Assembly (NCBI RefSeq): GCF_003602235.1
Contig: NZ_QZVS01000090.1
Span: forward strand, 82,689 to 146,688
Reading direction: 5' to 3'
From: Cryobacterium melibiosiphilum
GTDB taxonomy: Bacteria > Actinomycetota > Actinomycetes > Actinomycetales > Microbacteriaceae
Length of the DNA: 64,000 nucleotides
The notes beneath the pieces are model-generated. The model was not told the DNA's origin. It made no database searches and saw only the letters and a program-made list of their open reading frames with translations. Every line of letters starts with the position of its first letter. Within the stretch, counting starts at the first letter, position 1. Position numbers and translations under genes: made by a program. This document shows, in pieces, positions 27,029-34,558 of the stretch.

Positions 27029-27850
27029 ATGGTCCAGAAAAACGGTTCTACCCCCGCCGGGGTGCGCCTTCGCAACAACGTGCACGTGTCGGGCAACCCC
27101 AGCGGGCGGCCGCTGATCTTCGCTCACGGCTTCGGCTGCAGCCAGGAAATGTGGCGTGACGTGGTGCCCGCCTTCGCCGCGGATTACTGCATCGTGCTGT
27201 TCGATCATGTCGGCGCCGGTGACTCCGATCTGTCCTCCTACGACTACGGCAAGTACGATTCGCTGCACGGCTACGCCGACGACGTTCTCGAGGTGATGGC
27301 GGAACTCGACCTGCACGACGCCGTCTACGTCGGGCACTCCGTGAGCTCCATGATCGGGGTTTTGGCCGCGACCCGCGACCCCGCACGGTTCGGCGCCCTC
27401 GCCCTGGTCTGCCCCTCCCCGCGCTATACCAATGTCGACGATTACGTCGGAGGGTTCGAGCAATCCGAAATCGACGGGCTGCTCGACGCCCTCGACTCGA
27501 ACTACCTCGGCTGGTCGGCCACCATGGCGCCGGTCATGATGGGCAATGCCGACCGCCCCGAGCTCGGCCAGGAACTCACGACGAGCTTCTGCAAGACCGA
27601 TCCGGACATCGCCAGCCACTTCGCGCACGTCACCTTCCTCTCCGACAATCGAAACGACCTGGGTCGGGTGAGCACTCCGACCCTGATCCTGCAGTCCGAG
27701 CACGACGTCATCGCGCCGCTTCCGGTGGGCGAGTACGTGCACGGGATGATCTCCGGCAGCACGTTCGTGGTACTGCCGATCTCGGGTCACTGCCCCAATC
27801 TGTCGGCGCCAGGCCTGCTCGCCACGGAAATTCGGGCCTTTCTCGCGTGA
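27029..27850 (+). CDS. RsbQ-like alpha/beta hydrolase, PAS-sensor partner
   Basis: This 273-residue hydrolase strongly resembles Bacillus RsbQ: HGFGCSQEMWRDV, LFDHVGAGDSDLSSYDYGKYDSLHGYADDV, nucleophile S104 in VGHSVSSMIGVLAA, YVGGFEQSEIDGLLDALDSNYLGW, DRPELGQEL, FCKTDPDIA, FLSDNRNDLGRV, catalytic Asp in LQSEHDVIAP and His in ISGHCPNLS. RsbQ supplies a hydrolase-derived signal to the PAS domain of RsbP. Here the partner is a PAS-GAF-GGDEF protein whose GTG overlaps this stop (GTGA, 27847-27850), so they are translationally coupled. TACAGT precedes the ATG by six bases. Confidence 0.9.
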   Translation: MVQKNGSTPAGVRLRNNVHVSGNPSGRPLIFAHGFGCSQEMWRDVVPAFAADYCIVLFDHVGAGDSDLSSYDYGKYDSLHGYADDVLEVMAELDLHDAVYVGHSVSSMIGVLAATRDPARFGALALVCPSPRYTNVDDYVGGFEQSEIDGLLDALDSNYLGWSATMAPVMMGNADRPELGQELTTSFCKTDPDIASHFAHVTFLSDNRNDLGRVSTPTLILQSEHDVIAPLPVGEYVHGMISGSTFVVLPISGHCPNLSAPGLLATEIRAFLA

Positions 27851-29295
27851 CCGAGCACCGTTCGGCCGAGTCGCGGGCATCCCACGACGAGTGGTCAGAC
27901 ACACCGGAACAGCGCTACGCCGATGCGCCGTGCGGGTTGCTCACCACGACCCCGGACGGCATCCTGACCGAGGTCAATGACACTTTTCTGCGCTGGACCG
28001 GGTATTCCCGCACGAGCGTCATCGGGACCCCGTTCGAACAGCTGCTGACCGTAGGCAGTCACGTGTTCTACGAGACACGCTACCTGCCCGTGCTGCGGCT
28101 TGCCGGGGAGGTGCGGGAGCTCTCCCTGACCCTGCGCTGCGCCGGCGGCGGCACCCTGCCCGTGCTCGTGAACGCGACGACACACCTCGGCCCGGATGGT
28201 CGTCCCCGCCTGGTACGCACGGCCATCTTCGATTCCACCCAGCGGCATTCTCTGGAGCGCGAACTGCTGGTCGCCCGCCGGGTGGCGGAAGCCTCCGAAG
28301 CGCGCGTGCGGGTGCTGCAGGACGCCGGAGCAGCCTTCGGCGCCTGCGACTCGGAAGAAAGCGTGGCCGCGGCACTCGTGGACTGCGCACGCCAGGCCTT
28401 TCGCGCGACAGCGGCCGCAGTGGTGCTGATCGAGGAGTCCGGGGACATGCGGCTCGCCGCCGGGGACCATCCGCTCCTCGAAGCCCTCGCGGGCACCGTT
28501 GTGCGGCGCCCCGAAGCCGATGCGCTGAGCAATGGTCGAGCCGTCACGATCACGAGCCTCCAGGATGCCACCAGCCGGTTTCCCGACGTCGCCGATGCCT
28601 TGCGGGCGACGCGGTTGGAGGCCCTGTCCGTCATTCCGCTGATCGGCGGTGAACGGTCGGTCGGCCTGCTGCTCTGCTTCTATGGGCGTCAGCGCGGCTT
28701 CGACGACGACGTTCTCGCATTGCAGGCCGCGCTCGCCCTTCAGGCCGTGCAGGTCTTCGAACGGGTGCGGCTGCACGCCGAGCTCGAGAATCTCGCGCTC
28801 TATGACCCGCTCACGGGCCTCGCCAACCGCAAGCTGCTGCAGCACACGCTCGGCGCTGCGCTCGTCTCTGCCGAGCGCAAACACACCCCGATGGCGGTGG
28901 TTTTTCTCGACCTCGACGGCTTCAAGGCGGTCAACGACGGCCTGGGCCATCTGGCGGGTGACGCGGTGCTCGAACAGGTCGCCGACCGGCTGCGGGCCGT
29001 CGTGCGCGGCAGTGATACGGTCGCCCGGTTCGGCGGGGATGAGTTCGTGGTGGTCTGCGAAGACATCAATGAGCGCGACGCTCGTCAGCTGGCCGATCGC
29101 ATCCGCCTGGCCGTTCGACGGCCGCTGCCGGGAGTTGCCGGCTCTTTCGCCGTGACAGCGAGCGTCGGCATCGCCCTGCACCGACCGGCCGCTGGCGCGG
29201 CAACGACCGTGGCCGATCTGCTTCAGGCGGCCGACTCGTCGATGTACGTGTCGAAGAGCGCCGGCAAGGACGGCATCACGGTCGTGACCGTCTGA
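27847..29295 (+). CDS. PAS-GAF-GGDEF diguanylate cyclase
   Basis: The 482-residue cytoplasmic protein has a PAS domain at about 20-135 (ADAPCGLLTTTPDGILTEVNDTFLRWTGYSR), a coiled linker, a GAF domain at about 155-305 and a GGDEF domain from about 310. The active site is intact, GGDEF at 396-400, and the allosteric inhibitory site RGSD (387-390) lies five residues before it, as in product-inhibited cyclases. No EAL or HD-GYP domain follows. It should make cyclic di-GMP in response to a signal from the coupled RsbQ-like hydrolase, plus a GAF ligand. No membrane segment is seen. It starts at GTG in the overlap. Confidence 0.92.
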   Translation: MTEHRSAESRASHDEWSDTPEQRYADAPCGLLTTTPDGILTEVNDTFLRWTGYSRTSVIGTPFEQLLTVGSHVFYETRYLPVLRLAGEVRELSLTLRCAGGGTLPVLVNATTHLGPDGRPRLVRTAIFDSTQRHSLERELLVARRVAEASEARVRVLQDAGAAFGACDSEESVAAALVDCARQAFRATAAAVVLIEESGDMRLAAGDHPLLEALAGTVVRRPEADALSNGRAVTITSLQDATSRFPDVADALRATRLEALSVIPLIGGERSVGLLLCFYGRQRGFDDDVLALQAALALQAVQVFERVRLHAELENLALYDPLTGLANRKLLQHTLGAALVSAERKHTPMAVVFLDLDGFKAVNDGLGHLAGDAVLEQVADRLRAVVRGSDTVARFGGDEFVVVCEDINERDARQLADRIRLAVRRPLPGVAGSFAVTASVGIALHRPAAGAATTVADLLQAADSSMYVSKSAGKDGITVVTV

Positions 29296-29321
29296 CCGGT
29301 GGCCTGCTGCCTGAGGCCCGC

Positions 29322-29807
29322 TCAACCGCGGGAGGACACCGAGGCCAGGTCGGCGGCGAAGGTGAACGTCTCCGTCACGGGCGTGCCGGCGAGCACGCCG
29401 GGCAGCCAGTGCCGGGCGTCGTCCCACATCTCATCGACCGGCAGCGTCGCCACGTCGAACCAGACCGGGTTGAGCTCGTCCGACTCCCGCGGCGTGCCGC
29501 TCCACTCGGTCACCGTGAAGACGTTCGACACCTGGCTCCACGCGGTTCGGTGCGGAAACAGGTAGGTCAGCACGCCCATCGGCACGAGAGCGGATGCCGC
29601 CACCACGAGCCCGGATTCCTCCTCGATTTCGCGCACCGCGGCATCCGTCGCCGTCTCGCCGGGTTCGAGCTTGCCGCCGAGGCCCACGATATTTCCCAGG
29701 CCGAGGCCTTTCTTCTTGCGGCCGAGGAGCACCTGTCGGTCGCCGGCCGGGGAGGTTCTCATGAGGTAGCAGACGCACACCTGGGGCAGCGCCGGGGAAT
29801 CAGTCAT
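29322..29807 (-). CDS. Nudix hydrolase (MutT/8-oxo-dGTPase type)
   Basis: This 161-residue protein has a complete Nudix box at about 44-66 (GGKLEPGETATDAAVREIEE then ESG), and RQVLLGRKKKGLGLGNIVGLGGK immediately before it matches the MTH1-like 8-oxo-dGTP diphosphatase group. It would sanitise oxidised nucleotides. TACGCT lies six bases before the ATG. It diverges from the mycoredoxin gene across 91 bp, more than half of which is a tandem repeat, so two redox/oxidation-linked genes share one promoter region. It converges with the cyclase gene. Confidence 0.9.
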   Translation of the reverse strand: MTDSPALPQVCVCYLMRTSPAGDRQVLLGRKKKGLGLGNIVGLGGKLEPGETATDAAVREIEEESGLVVAASALVPMGVLTYLFPHRTAWSQVSNVFTVTEWSGTPRESDELNPVWFDVATLPVDEMWDDARHWLPGVLAGTPVTETFTFAADLASVSSRG

Positions 29808-29826
29808 GCCGAAAGCGTATCCCCCG

Positions 29827-29880
29827 AGCGGATCCCCCAGCGGATCCCCCAGCGGATCCCCCAGCGGATCCCCCAGCGGC
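29827..29880. repeat. 12-bp tandem repeat in divergent promoter region
   Basis: AGCGGATCCCCC is repeated four times exactly (29827-29874) with a partial fifth copy to 29880. It lies between the Nudix and mycoredoxin -10 boxes and covers the place where the mycoredoxin -35 should be. Confidence 0.95.
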
Positions 29881-29898
29881 GCAGCCTAAGCTGAGCCC

Positions 29899-30153
29899 AT
29901 GGACTTTGTACCGAACACCGGAACCATCACCATGTTCACGACGAACTGGTGCGGCTATTGCAAGCGCCTGAAGGTGCAGCTCGACAAGGCCGGGATCGGC
30001 TACACCGAGGTGAACATCGAAGAGGTCGACGGCACGGCAGAGCTCGTGATGAGCCTGAACGACGGCAATCAGACCGTGCCCACGATTCTGTACCCCGACG
30101 GTTCCGCCGCAACGAACCCGTCGATCGCGCAGGTGCAGGCCAAACTGGCCTGA
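29899..30153 (+). CDS. mrx1: Mycoredoxin (glutaredoxin-family, CGYC)
   Basis: This 84-residue thioredoxin-fold protein has the redox motif C18-G-Y-C21 in TTNWCGYCKRLK and a cis-proline segment NQTVPTILYPDGS. It aligns well with Mycobacterium Mrx1, which reduces mycothiol-mixed disulfides with electrons from mycothiol and mycothione reductase. This implies that the organism uses mycothiol. TAAGCT lies six bases before the ATG, indicating a leaderless mRNA. The promoter region carries a 12-bp tandem repeat. It is monocistronic. Confidence 0.9.
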   Translation: MDFVPNTGTITMFTTNWCGYCKRLKVQLDKAGIGYTEVNIEEVDGTAELVMSLNDGNQTVPTILYPDGSAATNPSIAQVQAKLA

Positions 30154-30660
30154 CCGGGCTGAACGGCCTGCACCATTCGACGGAGTTCGGCTCGAAAAGC
30201 ACTCTTCTCGGGCTGGCCTGACTGTGTTCTCGCGGTCACTCTCCGTCGAGAGGTGCGGGCCTGCCCGCGGGCAGCGGCGCGGTCGACGGATGTCGCGGCA
30301 TCCGTCGTCGAATGCGGCGTGCCCGCCCAGCCGAACGCGGTACGGCGCCAGGCAGCGGCGCAACCACTGCGCAGCGGGTTATCTATGACGCGGCGCAACC
30401 ACCGCGCAGCAGCGCAACTACCGCGCACCGGCCGACATACGACGCGGCGCCGGTGCGGGGCACCGGCGCAAGTACCGCGCAGCTGAGGCCTTTTCTTGCC
30501 TGCGGAGGGCGACGAGGGAGGTGCGCGGTAGGTGCGCCGCTACGCCGTTGGCACGCCTACCGCGCTGCGGCGCAGGTACCGCGCAGCGAATCTGAGCCAC
30601 CGGAGCGGGCTGACCCGCGGCGGGCCGGAACGAAGCAGCGCGCTGGCCGCCCGAGCTCGA
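30154..30660. repeat. 507-bp gene-free region with degenerate 20-bp repeats
   Basis: No credible gene is seen between mycoredoxin and the convergent pfkA. From about 30345 to 30590 a motif close to GGCGCAACTACCGCGCAGC recurs at least five times in direct orientation (near 30358, 30392, 30410, 30466 and 30570), plus one inverted copy near 30521, often next to a CGCGCAGC end. A 10-bp GC-rich context surrounds each. They look like decayed intergenic repeats rather than coding sequence. Confidence 0.55.
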
Positions 30661-31689
30661 TCAGCCGAACAGCACCGCGGCCTCGTCGTAGCGGGCCGGG
30701 GAGACCTTCTTGAGGCCGATCGTCGCGGCGGCGATGCTGACCACGTCGATCTCGGTGCCGCGCAGCGACACCATCGAGCCCCACTGTGAGTTCTGCACCG
30801 CGTCGATCGCGGCCATGCCGAGCCGGGTCGCGAGCACGCGGTCGTACGCCGACGGTGCACCGCCGCGCTGGGTGTGACCGAGCACGGTGGCACGGCTCTC
30901 GATGCCGGTGCGCTCCTCGATCATCGGCGCGATGAGTTCGCTGATGCCGCCGAGGCGGGGGCGGTCGAAGGCGTCGAGGCCCTTGTGCGAGTGGGCCTCC
31001 TCCATGCCGGCGAGCAGGAAGCCCTCGGAGACCACGATGACCGGGGCACGGCCGCGGTCGCGCACGTGCTCGACCCACTCGCAGATCTGCTCGATCGTCT
31101 TGGGCTGCTCGGGAATGAGAATGGCATGGGCTCCGCCGGCCATGCCGGAGTGCAGGGCGATCCAGCCGACGTGGCGGCCCATGACCTCGACGATCATGCA
31201 GCGGCCGTGTGACTCTGCGGTCGTGCGCAGCCGGTCGATGGCCTCGGTGGCGATCTCGACGGCGGTGTTGAAGCCGAAGGAGTAGTCGGTGGCCTCGAGG
31301 TCGTTGTCGATCGTCTTCGGCACGCCGATGATCTTGAGGCCGGCCTCGGTGAGGCGGTGCGCCGCGGTGAGGGTGCCCTCGCCGCCGATCGCGATGACGG
31401 CGTCGATGCCCTGGGCGTCGAGCGTGCGCTGGATGTTCTCCGGCCCGCCGTTCTCGCCCTCGAAGGGGTTGGTGCGGGAGCTGCCGAGGATGGTGCCGCC
31501 CTGACGGGAGAGGCCGCGCACGCTGTGCCGGTCGAGTTTCATGAAGTCGCCCTGCACGAGTCCGCGCCAGCCGTTGCGGATGCCGACGAACTCGGCATCG
31601 TGCGCGCGCACTCCCTTGAGCACGGCGCCGCGAATGACGGCGTTGAGCCCGGGGCAGTCGCCGCCGCTGGTGAGGATACCGATCTTCAT
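30661..31689 (-). CDS. pfkA: ATP-dependent 6-phosphofructokinase
   Basis: This 342-residue group III PFK has MKIGILTSGGDCPGLNAVIRG at the N-terminus, GGEGT at 102-106, PKTIDND at 124-130 and MGRHVGWIAL near 175. The glycine after the acidic residue in GGEGT indicates ATP rather than pyrophosphate use, although K125 is the residue found in PPi enzymes. This mixed pair is known from Streptomyces ATP-PFK. It commits fructose 6-phosphate to glycolysis. No operon partner is present; the SNF2 helicase gene ends 100 bp upstream of it and reads in the same direction. Confidence 0.93.
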   Translation of the reverse strand: MKIGILTSGGDCPGLNAVIRGAVLKGVRAHDAEFVGIRNGWRGLVQGDFMKLDRHSVRGLSRQGGTILGSSRTNPFEGENGGPENIQRTLDAQGIDAVIAIGGEGTLTAAHRLTEAGLKIIGVPKTIDNDLEATDYSFGFNTAVEIATEAIDRLRTTAESHGRCMIVEVMGRHVGWIALHSGMAGGAHAILIPEQPKTIEQICEWVEHVRDRGRAPVIVVSEGFLLAGMEEAHSHKGLDAFDRPRLGGISELIAPMIEERTGIESRATVLGHTQRGGAPSAYDRVLATRLGMAAIDAVQNSQWGSMVSLRGTEIDVVSIAAATIGLKKVSPARYDEAAVLFG

Positions 31690-31789
31690 GTGTGGCCGAT
31701 CTTGTCAACAGCGGCAAACTGCCGCCCCCTAATGATGGGCCGGGGGGCGGCGGGACTCAAATCCGTTGTGTTGCGGGGTCGCCTTCGGG

Positions 31790-33955
31790 CTACAGGTTAC
31801 CGTCGAGCGCCTGACCCAGCAGGTAGATCAGGGCGCTGGCCTGCACGGTCTCTTCCGGTCCGACCGGCTCGGTCGATCCGTCGAGCGCGCGGGCCGCGAG
31901 GCCCTCCTTGCTGCCGATGAGGTCGGCGATGCGCGCGTCGATTGTGTGGGCGGCGATGATGCGCCAGGCGGTGACGGGTTCGTCCTGCCCGATGCGGTGC
32001 ACCCGGTCGATGGCCTGCGTCTGTTCGGCCGCAGTCCAGCTCAGCTCGGCGAGCACGACGTTCGAGGATGCCTGCAGGTTGACGCCGACACCGGCAGCGG
32101 TCAGCGAGCACACCGCGATGCTGACGTCGGGATCGTTGTTGAACGCGTCGATCGCAGCTTGGCGGGCCAGCGCGGTCTGGTCCCCGCGCAGCGACACCGT
32201 CTTCAGGTCACGCTTGGCGAAGATCTCCTCCGCGGCATCCATGACGTCGATGTGCTTGGCGAAGAAGACGACCTTGCCCACGGACCGCGCCAGCTGGGCG
32301 GCATAGTCGGCGGCGAGGCCGGCCTTGGCCTGGCCGATCTTGCGCACCATCGTGAAGACGTTCTCCCCGGTGGTCTGGCCCTTGGAATCTTCGAGTTCGG
32401 CGAGGGCGACCGCACGAATGTACGCGGTGCGGGTCTCCGCCGGGGACAGCGACGAGTCGCCGCGGTCCTTGCGGGCCGCGATGAGCGCCGTGTAGCGCTT
32501 GACCAGGCGGGCGCCGAGTTCACGTTCGGCCTGCCGGATGGAGCGGCCGAGGTCGTCGTCGAGTTCGACGGGAAGGTCGGCGACACGCTTGGCCGGCAGG
32601 TCGGTGGCGACGTCGACCTTGCGGCGACGAACGATGCCCATGTCGATGACCGAGGCGCGTGCTTCCGGGTAGAAACCGACATCCGCCGGCGTCAGGCCGG
32701 TGTCTTCGAGAGCCTGCAGCAGTTGGGGTGCGGGCTTGTCGCCCTCGATCCAGCCGAGGAACTGCCAGATCGCCCGAAAGTCGTCGACGTCGTTGATGAG
32801 CGGGGTTCCGGTGAGGGCCATCAGCAGCGGGTTCGGGGTGCGGCGGCGGATCTGCTCCGCGAGGGCCAGCACGTGCTTCGACCGCTGCGACTGCAGGTTC
32901 TTGATGAAGTGGGCTTCGTCGACGACCATGCCCTTGAACCCGAGCGAGCCGAGCCAGGCGAGGTGCCGGTCGAGCACGTCGTAGTTGACGACGACGACGT
33001 CGGCGAAGGCGTCGAGGGTGTCGCCGTCGCCGTGGATCACGGTCGCGCGGCGGTTGGGTGTCCACAGTTCGACCTCGCGGGCCCAGTTCATCTTGACGAC
33101 GTTCGGCACGATGGCCAGCAGCGGGTAGGAATTGGTGACGGATGCCGCGAGCAGGCTCTGCGCGGTCTTGCCCAGTCCCGGCTCGTCGGCGAGCAGATAA
33201 CTGCGGTGGCCCTGGCGTGCGCTCTCGATGAAACGCGCCTGGTGGCGCATGAGTTCCATTCCGGGGGGCGACAGCCGGTCGAGCCGGGGGGCTTCGGGCA
33301 TGTCCATGCTCGCGGCCTGGCCACCGGAGCCGTACTCGAAGGATTTGAAGAGCGGGCCAAGCAGTTCCCAGTTGGCGAGCCGGCGGGCGCGGGAGACGGG
33401 CGGCGGCGCTGCCGCGCTGAAGTCGGGGGCGAGAAAGGGATTGGCGAGCTGGCGGGCCTTGACCGACTGGGGCACGACCTGGCCGACCGGCATGACCGGT
33501 TTGACCTCGGGTTCGCGGCTGATGATGAGTTCGTCGGGGCTGAGTGCGGCGCCGGATTCGAGCAGCCAGTCCCGACGGAAGCGCTGGGCGACCGTCGACA
33601 CCGAGGCATCCGGTTCGAGCAGGGTGATCAGGCTGGTGTCGCGCGCTGCGGTGCGGGCGAGGATCTGGGCGATTCCGTCGAGGCGTTTCAGCAGTTCGGC
33701 GCGGTTGCCGTCGGTCTGGTCGCTGTCGCCCTTGACGCGGGCGCGTTCCTCGCGCATGAGCAGCGCGATGACCTGGAATTTGGTGCGATTGGTGGGGCCG
33801 AGCTTGCCGCCGGTCTGCGCCTTCGCCTCGACCTCGCGCACCTTGCGCGCGAGGATCGGGATGATCGGGGCGTCGTCGTCGCGCGAACGCGGACGGGTAC
33901 GCCGGGGCGCATTGGTCCGGCCGGAGCCGGTGGTCTGGTGGCGAGTCTGGGCCAT
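31790..33955 (-). CDS. SNF2-family DEAD/DEAH helicase
   Basis: This 721-residue SWI2/SNF2 ATPase has an uncharacterised N-terminal 220 residues, then a helicase core: Walker A in LADEPGLGKTAQS near 255, DEAH in MVVDEAHFIKN near 350, a third motif ALTGTPLIND, and the second RecA lobe ending with motif VI TQAIDRVHRIGQDEPV near 660. The layout resembles SMARCAL1-like annealing helicases. It could remodel protein-DNA complexes or replication forks; no restriction or methylase gene is adjacent, so a defence role is unsupported. The ATG at 33955 follows GTGGAGAAC. Confidence 0.88.
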   Translation of the reverse strand: MAQTRHQTTGSGRTNAPRRTRPRSRDDDAPIIPILARKVREVEAKAQTGGKLGPTNRTKFQVIALLMREERARVKGDSDQTDGNRAELLKRLDGIAQILARTAARDTSLITLLEPDASVSTVAQRFRRDWLLESGAALSPDELIISREPEVKPVMPVGQVVPQSVKARQLANPFLAPDFSAAAPPPVSRARRLANWELLGPLFKSFEYGSGGQAASMDMPEAPRLDRLSPPGMELMRHQARFIESARQGHRSYLLADEPGLGKTAQSLLAASVTNSYPLLAIVPNVVKMNWAREVELWTPNRRATVIHGDGDTLDAFADVVVVNYDVLDRHLAWLGSLGFKGMVVDEAHFIKNLQSQRSKHVLALAEQIRRRTPNPLLMALTGTPLINDVDDFRAIWQFLGWIEGDKPAPQLLQALEDTGLTPADVGFYPEARASVIDMGIVRRRKVDVATDLPAKRVADLPVELDDDLGRSIRQAERELGARLVKRYTALIAARKDRGDSSLSPAETRTAYIRAVALAELEDSKGQTTGENVFTMVRKIGQAKAGLAADYAAQLARSVGKVVFFAKHIDVMDAAEEIFAKRDLKTVSLRGDQTALARQAAIDAFNNDPDVSIAVCSLTAAGVGVNLQASSNVVLAELSWTAAEQTQAIDRVHRIGQDEPVTAWRIIAAHTIDARIADLIGSKEGLAARALDGSTEPVGPEETVQASALIYLLGQALDGNL

Positions 33956-34216
33956 TGTTCTCCACTTCACAGCAGCACGGCACATGTGGACCGCGCTCGT
34001 CGGTGGCGGCGGCCGGGCACGAGGTTCCGTGGACGTCGACGCGATCGACACGCTGAACCCCGGATCGAGCATCGTGACGTCGGATCTGCAGTGACTACAT
34101 GCGCAGTGACTGCATAAACAACGGCACGGTCGAATTGGTGATCGGGTTCTCCAAGCGCGGTTCCAGTGTACGCCCGCGAGGCGTTCCCGACCGACCGCCA
34201 GTCCGGCGGGTCCAGG

Positions 34217-34558
34217 CTATTTATGGACCGGCACTTTGGTACGCACGCCGACGACGATGAACACGATCGCGCCGGCCATCTGGGCGAAGGCCCACCCGGT
34301 TCCCTCCAACGGCAGGATCGCCACCGGGTTCCAGAGCACCGCGATCGGCACCAGGCCGAGGAGCCACCACCACGCTTTGGCCTGGATCACGAAGACACAG
34401 AGGATCAGCGCGAGGATGCTCGCCGCGTAGCGGATGACGATAAAGCCCTCGCTCTCGAGCAGGGCGATGCCGGCCAGCAACGCGATCGCTCCGAGCAGGC
34501 CGGGGGCCAGCGCTGCGCGGGTGAAGGTCGGTTCGAGGGGGGTTCCCATGCGTGTCAT
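34217..34558 (-). CDS. Small membrane protein (DUF6804-like)
   Basis: This 113-residue protein has four predicted membrane helices and short loops. The pattern ALAPGLLGAIALLAGIALLE, VIRYAASILALILCVFVIQAKAWWWL and WNPVAILPLEG matches, from memory, the DUF6804 family of unknown function. Its ATG shares one base with the stop of the DUF2207 gene (TGATG), so the two are translationally coupled and may work in the same membrane process. Confidence 0.7.
   Translation of the reverse strand: MTRMGTPLEPTFTRAALAPGLLGAIALLAGIALLESEGFIVIRYAASILALILCVFVIQAKAWWWLLGLVPIAVLWNPVAILPLEGTGWAFAQMAGAIVFIVVGVRTKVPVHK

Noticed and set aside
30300..30600. Possible CRISPR or small gene before pfkA
   Set aside because: Repeat spacing is uneven, sequence is degenerate, and open frames here have no start signals or protein-like composition.
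31790..33955. Phage-defence helicase system
   Set aside because: No methylase, nuclease or other defence gene is adjacent; a housekeeping SMARCAL1-like helicase is simpler.
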